Assembly: GCA_964450955.1 (NCBI GenBank)
Contig: CAYVFI010000064.1
Location: forward strand, 1 to 19,360
From: CAYNWT01 sp964450955
GTDB taxonomy: Bacteria; Planctomycetota; Planctomycetia; Planctomycetales; Planctomycetaceae
Direction: 5' to 3'
Length of the DNA stretch: 19,360 nucleotides
Every line of letters starts with the position of its first letter. The stretch's first letter is position 1. Positions 1 through 7,388 of this stretch are shown here, in pieces. The notes under the pieces were generated by a model. It was not told the origin of the DNA, did not search any database, and worked only from the letters and a program-made list of their open reading frames with translations. The translations under genes were made by a program, and so were the position numbers.

Positions 1-586
1 TCTTTGGGTTGTTGCCGATGTATTGGATGACGTTGTAGAGGTGTTCTTCGTCGCGGACGATTCGGTCGTAGCTTTCGGGTTCCCAGAGAACTCCTTCGCG
101 TTTGAGATGGTTGTTGACTTTGTTGGCGATGAATTGCTTCATGCTGCCGAGCAAGTCTTCGAGTTCGTGATCGTCGAGTGGCTTCATCACGGCGTGGACG
201 TGGTTGCCCATGACGGCGTAGCAACTTGTGAAACAGCGGTCGTCCTGGAAGTGGAGTAGCGACTTCGCCATCTCTTCGGCGAGTTCGTAGTGTTTGAAGA
301 CACACTCGCCGTGGTCTTCGTCGAGCCAGCGTTCTGTTCTATTAGTGATCTCTTTCGCGAGTTCTCGCCAATCATCCTCGGATCTGGGTTCGGGGTGTTG
401 TTGTTCCCAGATGGCTCGCCAGCGTTTGAGGGCTACGAGTTGCTCCTGCGGGATCGAGTCGGCGAGGCGGAATGTGACGAAGTAGGTGGCTCCGGGTTGT
501 CGCCAGTGCGGGAGGCGTTGGCGGTACATGCGGAGTGGGATGTGGGGTTGAAGGCCGCGGAATCCGGGAGGGGGTTCGAGGTTCAT
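1..586 (-). CDS. REP-associated tyrosine transposase (RAYT, Y1/HUH family), C-terminus beyond window
   Basis: The frame is open from an ATG at 586 to the left edge (195 codons), so the end is missing. The N-terminal segment contains HWRQPGATYFVTFRLAD (about residues 27-43), which is typical of RAYT-type Y1 transposases. The metal-binding HUH-like motif is NHVHAVM with H129 and H131. A later stretch, ESYDRIVRDEEH, holds Tyr173, the most likely DNA-attacking tyrosine by its context, and it is followed by YIGNNP near the edge, another family signature. Family members are single-domain, single-strand nucleases that cut and join REP hairpins next to a GTAG-like tetranucleotide. Two inverted REP-like palindromes lie immediately upstream at 613-745, the classic arrangement for this family. 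There is no sign of frameshift in the visible part. The neighbouring putA is on the same strand, but the REP pair lies between, so a shared transcript is doubtful. Family assignment is firm; activity is not shown. Confidence 0.9.
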   Translation of the reverse strand, partial: MNLEPPPGFRGLQPHIPLRMYRQRLPHWRQPGATYFVTFRLADSIPQEQLVALKRWRAIWEQQHPEPRSEDDWRELAKEITNRTERWLDEDHGECVFKHYELAEEMAKSLLHFQDDRCFTSCYAVMGNHVHAVMKPLDDHELEDLLGSMKQFIANKVNNHLKREGVLWEPESYDRIVRDEEHLYNVIQYIGNNPK

Positions 587-612
587 TTTCGGTCGTGAAG
601 GTGGTGGGGACC

Positions 613-636
613 GTACTTGGGGCCTCCGAGCCCCAA
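613..636 (+). repeat. REP-like palindrome, copy 1 (GTAC foot)
   Basis: GTAC at 613-616 is followed by a 7-bp stem, TTGGGGC (617-623) with GCCCCAA (630-636), around the loop CTCCGA. A tetranucleotide at the 5' foot of a GC-rich hairpin is the REP layout recognised by RAYT proteins. The block 612-637 is the exact reverse complement of 721-746. Confidence 0.85.
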
Positions 637-721
637 GGTGGGTTGATGTGGATTGCTGGTAGGCGTGGATCGAGGGTGACTGTTGATCTTGCGTCTTTTG
701 GAGTTGGTATATCGCTGGTGC

Positions 722-745
722 TTGGGGCTCGGAGGCCCCAAGTAC
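722..745 (-). repeat. REP-like palindrome, copy 2, inverted
   Basis: This is the exact inverted copy of the first REP: on the minus strand GTAC (745-742), then stem TTGGGGC, loop, GCCCCAA. It begins one base past the putA stop codon (TAA at 749-747), so its hairpin would form right at the end of the putA message and could also act as a 3' stabiliser or weak terminator. No T-tract follows, so a standard intrinsic terminator is not claimed. Confidence 0.85.
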
Positions 746-746
746 G

Positions 747-3700
747 TTATTGGACGGTGGCTCGTTGTTCGTCCGCGCGGTCGCCGAGGTTCCCGTAGCG
801 GTGGTAGTCGATGCAGACGGATTGTTCTTGCGCGTACCAGAGGAGTTCGACTCGGCCGATGGGGGTTACTGGGTTGTCGGCGATGTGGACGTAGTGGCCG
901 ATGACGGCTCGGTGGATGCTTTCGGGGACTCGGTCGGGGGCGGCGTAGCGGAGGCGGCCTACTTCGCCGGCGGCGATGGCTTCGATTAGGTCGGTGTCGG
1001 TTTGTTCGATGAACTCGATGTCGGCGGCCCAGGTTTCGGTGAGGTCGTGTAGCGTCTTGAGCCATTCGGTGTGGATGCCGGGGGCGGCGCTGACGGTGAC
1101 TCGGCAGCCGATGGCTTTGGCGGCGGCGGCTCGGGCGACGATGTCGAACCAGGTGTCTTCGGCGGCGACGCGGATGCACAGGGATTGCACCGGGAGGTAG
1201 CGGCGGATGTTGTCCTGGCCGACGAGCTTGAAGTGGTCGTGTTCCTGGTGGAACTGGTGCTGGGCGGCGACTTCGTAGTCGGCGATGGTGCTGACAATGG
1301 ACTCGGTGTGGTTTGTGAGCGGGTGGGCGCTAGCCCCCGGCGTTGTGGGGGCGGATGGCTGCTCTGGGGTTCCGCCGACGGCTAGCGCCTTGTCGCTCAC
1401 GGAGTCTGTAGGGCCGGTTCCTACCGGCCGGTTTGCGGGATCGTCAGGCACAGCCTGACCTACATTCTCTGACGGCCGGTGGGAACCGGCCCTACTTAGG
1501 GCTCGCAGGCCTTCGGCCAGCTTTGCTAAGGCTTCGTTGTGGACGGTCATGTTGGTGCGGTCGTCGTCGCCTTCGAAGTGCATCAATTGGGCAACGTAGT
1601 TCGGGCCGCCGGCTTTGATGCCGGGGCCGAACGCGCTCTTGCCCATGCCGCCGAAGGGTTGGCGGAGGACAATGGCTCCGGTGGTTGATCGGTTCACGTA
1701 CAGGTTGCCGGCTTTGATTCCGGCGAGCCATTGTTCTTGCTCGCGGTCGTCCAGGCTTTCCAGGCCGGAGGTCAGGCCGTAGCCGGATTCGTTGACGATT
1801 TCGATGGCTTCGGCGAGGTTCTTGAATGGCATGACGCCCAGCACGGGGCCGAAGAATTCGGTCATGTGGGTGTAGCTGCCACGTTTCACGTTCCACTTGA
1901 TGCCGGGCAGGTAAGTGCACGAACTGATGCCGGCTTTCTCTGGCATGAGTGCCCAGGTTTCGCCGGGTTCGAGTTCCTTCAGTCCCTTGGCGAGGTCCCC
2001 GGATGGAGCACTGCTGAGCGGGCCGAGTTTGTTTTTCGTTTCCCAGGCGGAACCGACTTTCAGCGATTCGACGGCGTCGACTAGTGCGGCTTTGAAGACT
2101 GGGTCGTCGAAGACTTCCTGTTCCAACAGCAGTAGCGATGTGGCGGAACACTTTTGGCCGCAGTGACCGAACGCGGAGTGTGTGATGTGTTTGATGGCCT
2201 GGTCGCGATCGGCCATGGCGGTGACGATGGTTGCGTTCTTGCCGCCGGTTTCGGCCAGCAGTCGCATGTTGGGTTTCGATTCCAGCATCCGCAGAGCCGT
2301 ATCGGTTCCACCGGTGAGGATGACGGTATCGACGTCGTCGTGGGCGACCAGTTTGGAACCGACGGAACCGCCCGAGCAGGGCAGCAGTTGGAGTGCGGTT
2401 CGCGGTACGCCGGCTCGGTAGAAGCATTCGCAGAGTTCGTGGGCGACGAGAACGGTGTTGGATGCGGGTTTAAGAATGACGGTGTTGCCCGCGGCCAGTG
2501 CGGCTGCGATTCCGCCGCAGGGGATGGCGATGGGGAAGTTCCACGGGGAGACGACGACGACGACGCCTCGGCGGCATGCTTTGTAGTTGGTTGGGATCGG
2601 GATGCCCGTAGGGCCGGTTCCTACCGGCCGGGTTTCGTCAGGCACAGCCTGACCTACGGAATCCGACGGCCGGTGGGAACCGGCCGTACCAAGGTTTTCG
2701 AAGTACCTCGCGGTTGCGCTGTAGAACTCGACGAAGTCCACGGCTTCGGAAACTTCCGGATCGCTTTCGGGCAGCGTTTTGCCGCTGTCGGCCATGGCGG
2801 CGCCCATGAGATCGCCGCGGGCTCGGCGGATTTCCGTTGCGACTTTGCGGAGCAGCATGTGGCGTTCGTCGGCGGGCATGGAGCCCCAGCCGTCGGGGTC
2901 GGACTTGGCACAGGCGACGGCGGCCATGGCGTCGTCCAGCGTTCCCTGCTTGTAGGTTCCAACGATGGTGCCGTCGCGGGAGGGATCATTGCACTCTTTG
3001 ATTTCGCGTTCGTCCGTGATTTCTTTGCCGGCGACGTACAGTGGAATTTCAGTGGCGTTGTCGTTGCAGCGATCTTTCCAGCGTTCAACGATGCCGTCTG
3101 CCCACACTGAGTTTTGTGGCAGGCTGAAGTCGGTGTCGGCTTCATTTTCGAAGTCGGCGAAGTCCAGCAGTTCGGTGGGGTACTCGAAGGTTTCCGTGTT
3201 GCGATCCTGCTGGCGACGTGGTTCGCTGCGGACTTCGGGGACGAGTTCAAACGACTTCAGAAAGCCGGCTTCCAGCTTCTGCCATGTTTCGGAACCAACG
3301 GTCACGTTGAACGCGTGGCGCAGGAAGTTCTCGTCGCCGGTGTTTTCGTCGAGCCGACGAACCAGGTAACCGATCGCGTGGATGAAGTCTTTCTTCTGGC
3401 ACGCGGGCGCGTATAGCAGCACATTGCGGGTGAGTTCGTGAAGGGCCCGGCGTTGGTGGTTGGCCATGCCTTCCAGCATCTCGAACTGGATGCCGCCGAG
3501 TGCGTTCATTTCGGTCGCGAGAACCAGGGCGTAGCTGATGTCGAACAGGTTGTGCGATGCGATGCCCGGTTTGACGGCGGCCAGGTTTTCTTCGTGGAAT
3601 GCGTACTGCACCATGCGTTTGTAGTTGGCGTCGGTTTCGACTTTGGTTTGATAGGGAGCCTGCGGCCAGCCATGGGCGGACGCTTCGACGCGTTCCATTT

Positions 3701-4682
3701 CCATGTTGGCTCCCTTGACGATGCGGATCGTGATGGGAGCACCACCGTCGGCCACGCGTTTTTTTGCCCACTCGGTGACGGTCTGTTGCCAGAGGTACGA
3801 GTCCGGGACGTACGCCTGGAACACGATGCCGGCTTCCATGTTTTTCAGGTCGGGCCGGTCGAGTGTTCGCATAAAGACTTCGGCGGTCAGCGACAGGTCG
3901 CGGTATTCTTCCATGTCCAGGTACACGAACTTGGGAACCACGGTCCCGTCGGCTCGCGTGAACCGACCCTTCGCGGCGGCGCGGTACAGCAGTTCCATGC
4001 GTTCGCACATTTGGCGAATGCTGTGTTCTCTTGAGACTGGATTGATCTGCGAGTACACGGTCGAAATCTTGACGGACATGACTTCGATTTCGGGAAGCTG
4101 GAACGCCTGCAGGTATTGCGTCAGCCGCCGGTGCGCTTCTTCCTCACCAAGGATCGCTTCGCCGAGATAGTTGACGTTCATGCGAACGCCTTCGTTGCGG
4201 CGTTCGTTCAGGTGCTTGCGCAGTACTTCCTGTTCGGCGGGAATGATGACGTTGGCCGTTTCGGCTCGCATCTTGTCCTTGACCATTGGGATGGTCACAC
4301 CCGGCAGGTACGAACCGAACGATTGGAACCCCTTCAGCAACGCTCGGTCGAACGGACTGAAGAACCGCGGTACGCCTTGCACATCGAGAACGTGGACTAA
4401 CTGATCCGCGGCCCTGGCCGATTCCTTCGACCGGAACGCCTGGTCGGTCATGGCCGTCATGGTGACTTTGTCGGATGGATTTTGAATCATACGATCCAGT
4501 TCCATCTGCTGCTTGCGTTCTTCCGGCGTCTGCAATTCTTTGGCGCGCTTCATCAGTGTGCGAGCAACAAGCAGAGCTTTTTGAACAGTCTCCGGTTGGT
4601 TCGAAGATGCATCGGGTTTGAAGTCGCCGAAGAGAGCGTTTACGGCGGCGTTGATGTCGGTTTGGTTTGTCGTTGATGACAT
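747..4682 (-). CDS. putA: Bifunctional proline dehydrogenase / L-glutamate gamma-semialdehyde (P5C) dehydrogenase PutA
   Basis: This cytoplasmic enzyme (1311 aa) would oxidise proline to glutamate in two steps, FAD-dependent then NAD-dependent. The proline dehydrogenase barrel spans about residues 100-470, with VNYLGE, RIVKGA (Lys323), ASHN, FEMLEGMA and the FAD/substrate motif YLVRRLDEN (439-447). The aldehyde dehydrogenase domain spans about 520-1035, with SPWNFP near 712, LAETGG (general-base Glu811) and GQKCSA (nucleophile Cys845); the 34-residue Glu-Cys spacing is normal for the superfamily. No ribbon-helix-helix DNA-binding domain is visible at the N-terminus, so it should not repress its own gene as the E. 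coli protein does. A C-terminal domain (about 1140-1311, ending near YHRYGNLGDR) resembles the extra domain of long PutAs. Oddities: three palindromic repeats are translated in frame, at about residues 665-692, 1063-1092 and 1099-1119. All fall in linkers, and the catalytic residues are intact. The ATG at 4682 gives the expected N-terminus; its ribosome site is weak. Confidence 0.96.
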   Translation of the reverse strand: MSSTTNQTDINAAVNALFGDFKPDASSNQPETVQKALLVARTLMKRAKELQTPEERKQQMELDRMIQNPSDKVTMTAMTDQAFRSKESARAADQLVHVLDVQGVPRFFSPFDRALLKGFQSFGSYLPGVTIPMVKDKMRAETANVIIPAEQEVLRKHLNERRNEGVRMNVNYLGEAILGEEEAHRRLTQYLQAFQLPEIEVMSVKISTVYSQINPVSREHSIRQMCERMELLYRAAAKGRFTRADGTVVPKFVYLDMEEYRDLSLTAEVFMRTLDRPDLKNMEAGIVFQAYVPDSYLWQQTVTEWAKKRVADGGAPITIRIVKGANMEMERVEASAHGWPQAPYQTKVETDANYKRMVQYAFHEENLAAVKPGIASHNLFDISYALVLATEMNALGGIQFEMLEGMANHQRRALHELTRNVLLYAPACQKKDFIHAIGYLVRRLDENTGDENFLRHAFNVTVGSETWQKLEAGFLKSFELVPEVRSEPRRQQDRNTETFEYPTELLDFADFENEADTDFSLPQNSVWADGIVERWKDRCNDNATEIPLYVAGKEITDEREIKECNDPSRDGTIVGTYKQGTLDDAMAAVACAKSDPDGWGSMPADERHMLLRKVATEIRRARGDLMGAAMADSGKTLPESDPEVSEAVDFVEFYSATARYFENLGTAGSHRPSDSVGQAVPDETRPVGTGPTGIPIPTNYKACRRGVVVVVSPWNFPIAIPCGGIAAALAAGNTVILKPASNTVLVAHELCECFYRAGVPRTALQLLPCSGGSVGSKLVAHDDVDTVILTGGTDTALRMLESKPNMRLLAETGGKNATIVTAMADRDQAIKHITHSAFGHCGQKCSATSLLLLEQEVFDDPVFKAALVDAVESLKVGSAWETKNKLGPLSSAPSGDLAKGLKELEPGETWALMPEKAGISSCTYLPGIKWNVKRGSYTHMTEFFGPVLGVMPFKNLAEAIEIVNESGYGLTSGLESLDDREQEQWLAGIKAGNLYVNRSTTGAIVLRQPFGGMGKSAFGPGIKAGGPNYVAQLMHFEGDDDRTNMTVHNEALAKLAEGLRALSRAGSHRPSENVGQAVPDDPANRPVGTGPTDSVSDKALAVGGTPEQPSAPTTPGASAHPLTNHTESIVSTIADYEVAAQHQFHQEHDHFKLVGQDNIRRYLPVQSLCIRVAAEDTWFDIVARAAAAKAIGCRVTVSAAPGIHTEWLKTLHDLTETWAADIEFIEQTDTDLIEAIAAGEVGRLRYAAPDRVPESIHRAVIGHYVHIADNPVTPIGRVELLWYAQEQSVCIDYHRYGNLGDRADEQRATVQ
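1326..1389. repeat. Palindromic repeat with CTAG-containing ends, in frame in putA
   Basis: A 64-bp block with perfect 10-bp inverted ends, GGCGCTAGCC (1326-1335) and GGCTAGCGCC (1380-1389). It lacks the GTAG foot of the REP elements, so it belongs to a different repeat class. It is translated as part of the low-complexity Pro/Ala/Thr-rich linker at about residues 1099-1119 of PutA and lies only 18 bp from the next repeat. Confidence 0.7.
1408..1495. repeat. Three-hairpin REP element (88 bp), in frame in putA, copy A
   Basis: The ends are a perfect 14-bp inverted repeat, GTAGGGCCGGTTCC and its complement. Three hairpins follow each other. The first is GTAG (1408-1411) plus stem GGCCGGT/ACCGGCC (1412-1418, 1423-1429). 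The second, on the minus strand, is GTAG (1463-1460) plus stem GTCAGGC/GCCTGAC (1443-1449, 1453-1459). The third, also on the minus strand, is GTAG (1495-1492) plus stem GGCCGGT/ACCGGCC (1474-1480, 1485-1491). The coding strand reads through it without stops, encoding a peptide with VGQAVPD at its core. Confidence 0.9.
2608..2689. repeat. Three-hairpin REP element (82 bp), in frame in putA, copy B
   Basis: It has the same three hairpins in the same order and orientation as the copy at 1408-1495: stems at 2612-2618/2623-2629, 2637-2643/2647-2653 and 2668-2674/2679-2685. The feet are GTAG, GTAG and GTAC. It is 6 bp shorter than the other copy, in spacer sequence only, so both are read in the same frame and yield related peptides (AGSHRPSDSVGQAVPD here, AGSHRPSENVGQAVPD in the other). 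It sits between RYFENLG and TNYKACRRG, just ahead of the ALDH SPWNFP motif. Confidence 0.9.
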
Positions 4683-4748
4683 GGTTGTCTCGATAGAAAG
4701 ACGCGAGTGCTGCGCGGCAGTATAGTGTAGACGTCGGAGCTAAATAGC

Positions 4749-4857
4749 GAATGTCGAACAGGGAATTTCGAACCGAAGAAGTGGTGGGTCGCGAACGGCT
4801 GGCGGCTTTGGAAACTCGGCAAGTAGTTCATCATTCGACATTCTTTGTTCGACATTC
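4749..4857. repeat. Intergenic repeat with 24-bp inverted ends, possibly a non-autonomous mobile repeat
   Basis: The left end (4749-4772, starting GAATGTCGAACAGGG) and right end (4834-4857, ending GTTCGACATTC) are inverted copies matching at 21 of 24 positions. About 60 bp of unrelated sequence lies between. The unit fills most of the gap between the divergent putA and SGNH hydrolase genes, so it may carry or disturb their promoters. I could not see a clear target duplication, and no open frame in it looks real. Confidence 0.65.
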
Positions 4858-4904
4858 AAAGTTTGGGTTCTCCCCTTAGAAACTTGCAGCTCACGAGGAT
4901 TTTC

Positions 4905-5855
4905 ATGCTCACTCGGATGCTTTGCCTTTTGTTTGTCCCAATCGCTTCAGTGAACGCTCAGGACCAGCCTGCTTTCCCGCTGCAGTGTCAACGTGTTGTT
5001 TTTCTTGGCGATTCTATTGCGCATGCGGGCGGGTACATCGTGTACCTGGAGGCTGAACTGATTGCTCGCGGGGTGAAACCACGGCCGGAGATCATCAACC
5101 TTGGGCTGCCCAGCGAAACGTGTTCTGGTTTGTCAGAACCAATCCATCCGTTCCCTCGGCCTGATGTTCACGAGCGGCTGGACAGGGCGTTGGCCAAAAC
5201 GAAGCCGGATGTGGTCGTGGCGTGCTACGGCATGAACGACGGGATTTATTATCCGTTTGGTGAGCAGCGATTCGATCGGTACAAGGCGGGCATTGAGAAG
5301 ATTGAGAAAAAGGTGCACGCGGCTGGCGCAAAGTTGGTTCTGATGACGCCCACGATTTTTGACCCATCTCCGCAGAAGCCAAACAAGAACCTCATGCCGT
5401 TGGGGCAAAAAGAGTACTCGTGGAAAGCTCCGTACAAGGACTACGACAAAGACGTACTGCAGAAATACGGCGAGTGGATTCTAAGTCGAAAAGACAAAGC
5501 GGAGATGATTGTCAATCTTCGCAAGCCATTGATCGCGGCGCTTAAAGAGAAGCGAGCGAAGAATCCGAAGTTTGAGATGGCGGGCGATGGTGTGCACATC
5601 AATGACGATGGGCATCGCATGTTGGCGAAGGCGCTCGCGAATGCGTGGGGTTTAAAGGGAGAGCTAAGGGCGAAGAAAGCTCTCGTCGATTTGGTTCGCA
5701 AGAAACAAAGCCTGATGCACAGTTCATGGTTGAGTCATGTGGGTCACAAGCGACCGGGCCCGCCAGCGGGATTGCCGCTTGGGGAGGCTCAGGCGAAGGA
5801 AGCCGAATACGTGGAGCAGATAAAATTGCATGTGGCGAACGCGGCACGTCAGTAA
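4905..5855 (+). CDS. Exported SGNH/GDSL-family hydrolase
   Basis: The 316-aa product starts with a signal peptide (MLTRMLCLLFVPIASVNAQ, cut probably after Ala18 or nearby), so it acts outside the cytoplasm. Family blocks are clear: GDS with nucleophile Ser37 (block I), GMND with Asn111 (block III), and DGVH with Asp228 and His231 (block V). The family hydrolyses ester bonds, often acetyl groups on polysaccharides; the true substrate here is unknown. The ATG at 4905 is preferred because GAGGA lies 5 bp upstream and the signal peptide begins there; a start at 4845 would add 20 residues ahead of the signal and overlap the repeat at 4749-4857. A charged, Lys/Ala-rich C-terminal tail follows the catalytic region. 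The next gene begins 12 bp after the stop, so the two are likely co-transcribed and may work on the same polymer (inference). Confidence 0.9.
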   Translation: MLTRMLCLLFVPIASVNAQDQPAFPLQCQRVVFLGDSIAHAGGYIVYLEAELIARGVKPRPEIINLGLPSETCSGLSEPIHPFPRPDVHERLDRALAKTKPDVVVACYGMNDGIYYPFGEQRFDRYKAGIEKIEKKVHAAGAKLVLMTPTIFDPSPQKPNKNLMPLGQKEYSWKAPYKDYDKDVLQKYGEWILSRKDKAEMIVNLRKPLIAALKEKRAKNPKFEMAGDGVHINDDGHRMLAKALANAWGLKGELRAKKALVDLVRKKQSLMHSSWLSHVGHKRPGPPAGLPLGEAQAKEAEYVEQIKLHVANAARQ

Positions 5856-5867
5856 GCGGATTGGTTC

Positions 5868-6776
5868 ATGTTGGATGCAATGGCAGCTTGCCGGTTCACA
5901 ATTCTACCTGGTCTGTGCCTCGCTGCGTGTGTCGCGCAGGATGCGCCGGACATCCGAAGTGTGGCCGCGGATTTGGTGGTTCCGAAAATGGAATCGGGAA
6001 CCGCTGCGCCCGGTAAGCGAGTTCGTGAGGTTTTACCGAAGTGGAAAGGCACCGACGTGTACCACACGGTGTATCTGCCGACCGATTTTGATCCGGCGAA
6101 GAAGTATCCGGTGATCGTTGAGTATTCTGGCAACGGTGGTTTTAAGAGTAAGCAGGGTGACGTCAGTACGGGATTGCCTGAAGGCAGCAAGCTGGGGTAT
6201 GGGATGTCCGGCGGCAAAGGATTTGTTTGGGTTTGTGCTCCGTACTTGTCGGCTAACGGGAAGAAGCTTGCGACTCGTTGGTGGGGTGACAAACCGAATT
6301 TCGATCCCGGGCCGACAGTCAACTACTGCAAGGGACTGGTTCCCTATGTCTGCGAAAAGTACAGCGGCGATTCGAAGCGTGTTGTGATTGCCGGGTTCTC
6401 TCGCGGCGCGATTGCGGTGAACTTTATCGGTTTGCACGACGAGGAAATTGCGCAGCTTTGGTGCGGGTTCGTGGCCTACAGCCACTACGACGGAGCGAAA
6501 CTGTGGAACTATCCGGGCTGCGATCGGAAGTCGGCGGCGGTTCGTTTGCGTCGATTGGGGAACCGTCCGCAGTTTATCTGTCACGAAGGCGGCGCTGGTT
6601 CGTGGGGGCTGACGACTGCGAAACAGTTCATTGACGAAGCTGGTGTGAATGGGCGATTTACGTTTATGGGAACCGGGTTTCAGAATCATGCCGATGCCTG
6701 GACGCTCAGGCCCGGCAAGACGCGAAAGGCTTTACGCACGTGGCTTACGCAGACCGCGAAAGCTGCAGGGCGATAG
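5868..6776 (+). CDS. Exported alpha/beta hydrolase, esterase-like (possible lipoprotein)
   Basis: The protein (302 aa) has an alpha/beta hydrolase core: the early strand YPVIVEYSGNGG, the nucleophile elbow GFSRG with Ser178, and a late NHADAW with His274 as likely catalytic histidine. The family hydrolyses esters or related bonds; the substrate is not evident. The N-terminus is a short secretion signal, and LAAC (residues 18-21) fits a lipobox, so Cys21 may be lipidated; a plain signal peptidase cut near VAQD is the alternative. The start may be the ATG at 5868 or the one at 5880, neither with a good ribosome site. The close spacing to the SGNH hydrolase suggests a two-gene transcript and paired removal of substituents from an extracellular substrate (inference). 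Confidence 0.85.
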   Translation: MLDAMAACRFTILPGLCLAACVAQDAPDIRSVAADLVVPKMESGTAAPGKRVREVLPKWKGTDVYHTVYLPTDFDPAKKYPVIVEYSGNGGFKSKQGDVSTGLPEGSKLGYGMSGGKGFVWVCAPYLSANGKKLATRWWGDKPNFDPGPTVNYCKGLVPYVCEKYSGDSKRVVIAGFSRGAIAVNFIGLHDEEIAQLWCGFVAYSHYDGAKLWNYPGCDRKSAAVRLRRLGNRPQFICHEGGAGSWGLTTAKQFIDEAGVNGRFTFMGTGFQNHADAWTLRPGKTRKALRTWLTQTAKAAGR

Positions 6777-6887
6777 TTTGTCGTGCATCCCGGGGCACTT
6801 TGGCACTTTATGTCGGTTCCGGTTGGGGTTTGGTTCCATTAGCCATTAAGCTTGCCGTTCGAAAATTGCTCCAGACACAGGCTTGCT

Positions 6888-7388
6888 ATGCAGATCGCAG
6901 AAAACAAAGTTGCACTCATTGACTACACGCTCAAAGGCGAATCAGGTCAGGTGCTTGATACAACCGATGGTGGCGATCCGCTGCCGTACCTTCACGGTGC
7001 CGGCATGATTATCCCGGGTCTCGAGGCTGCTTTGGTTGGCAAGGCCGAAGGAGATGCGTTCGAGATTACCATCGAACCAAAAGACGGCTACGGCGAACGG
7101 GATGACCGACTGCGCGAGGATGTGCCGAAAGAACAGTTCGATGAGATCGACGATCTTGCTGTGGGTATGCAGTTTCGAATCGATGCTGGCAATGGGCAGA
7201 GCGTTGTGATTACCGTCGTGGAAATTAAAGACGACGTTGTCACTGTCGATCAGAACCACGCTCTCGCCGGCGTGACGCTGAACTTCAATGTCACGGTCCG
7301 CGAAGTACGCGATGCAACAGAAGAAGAAGTGGCTCACGGTCACCCACACGGCTTCGGCGGCTGCAGCCACGATCACGACCACGACTAA
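6888..7388 (+). CDS. slyD: FKBP-type peptidyl-prolyl cis-trans isomerase, SlyD-like
   Basis: This 166-aa cytoplasmic protein would catalyse prolyl isomerisation and act as a folding chaperone. The FKBP half begins with VALIDYTLKGESGQVLDTT and contains PLPYLHGAGMIIPGLEAAL (31-49). The insert-in-flap chaperone domain occupies roughly residues 70-120, and the FKBP fold closes with NHALAGVTLNFNV. The tail is rich in His, with one Cys (HGHPHGFGGCSHDHDHD), the metal-binding (typically nickel) tail seen in SlyD. Length is close to usual, slightly shorter than the E. coli protein, whose tail is longer. ATG at 6888 gives the conserved N-terminus; an upstream TTG at 6852 would add residues with no family likeness. 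It has about 110 bp of upstream sequence and is probably transcribed on its own. Confidence 0.95.
   Translation: MQIAENKVALIDYTLKGESGQVLDTTDGGDPLPYLHGAGMIIPGLEAALVGKAEGDAFEITIEPKDGYGERDDRLREDVPKEQFDEIDDLAVGMQFRIDAGNGQSVVITVVEIKDDVVTVDQNHALAGVTLNFNVTVREVRDATEEEVAHGHPHGFGGCSHDHDHD

Noticed and set aside
1326..1495. Closely spaced palindromes read as a CRISPR array
   Set aside because: The repeats are of different classes, spacing is not regular, there are no cas genes, and the region is translated as part of PutA.
1492..2427. Second minus-strand open frame (311 codons) in putA
   Set aside because: An Arg/Pro-rich out-of-frame reading of the ALDH domain; the overlapping PutA frame contains all catalytic motifs.
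2154..3110. Long plus-strand open frame (318 codons) opposite putA
   Set aside because: It is antisense to well-conserved PutA domains, is rich in Gly/Asp/Val from reversed high-GC codons, and has no family motifs.
4640..4855. 71-codon minus-strand frame across the putA start
   Set aside because: Its beginning is a translation of the inverted-repeat unit at 4749-4857 and its end runs out of frame into putA, with no ribosome site.
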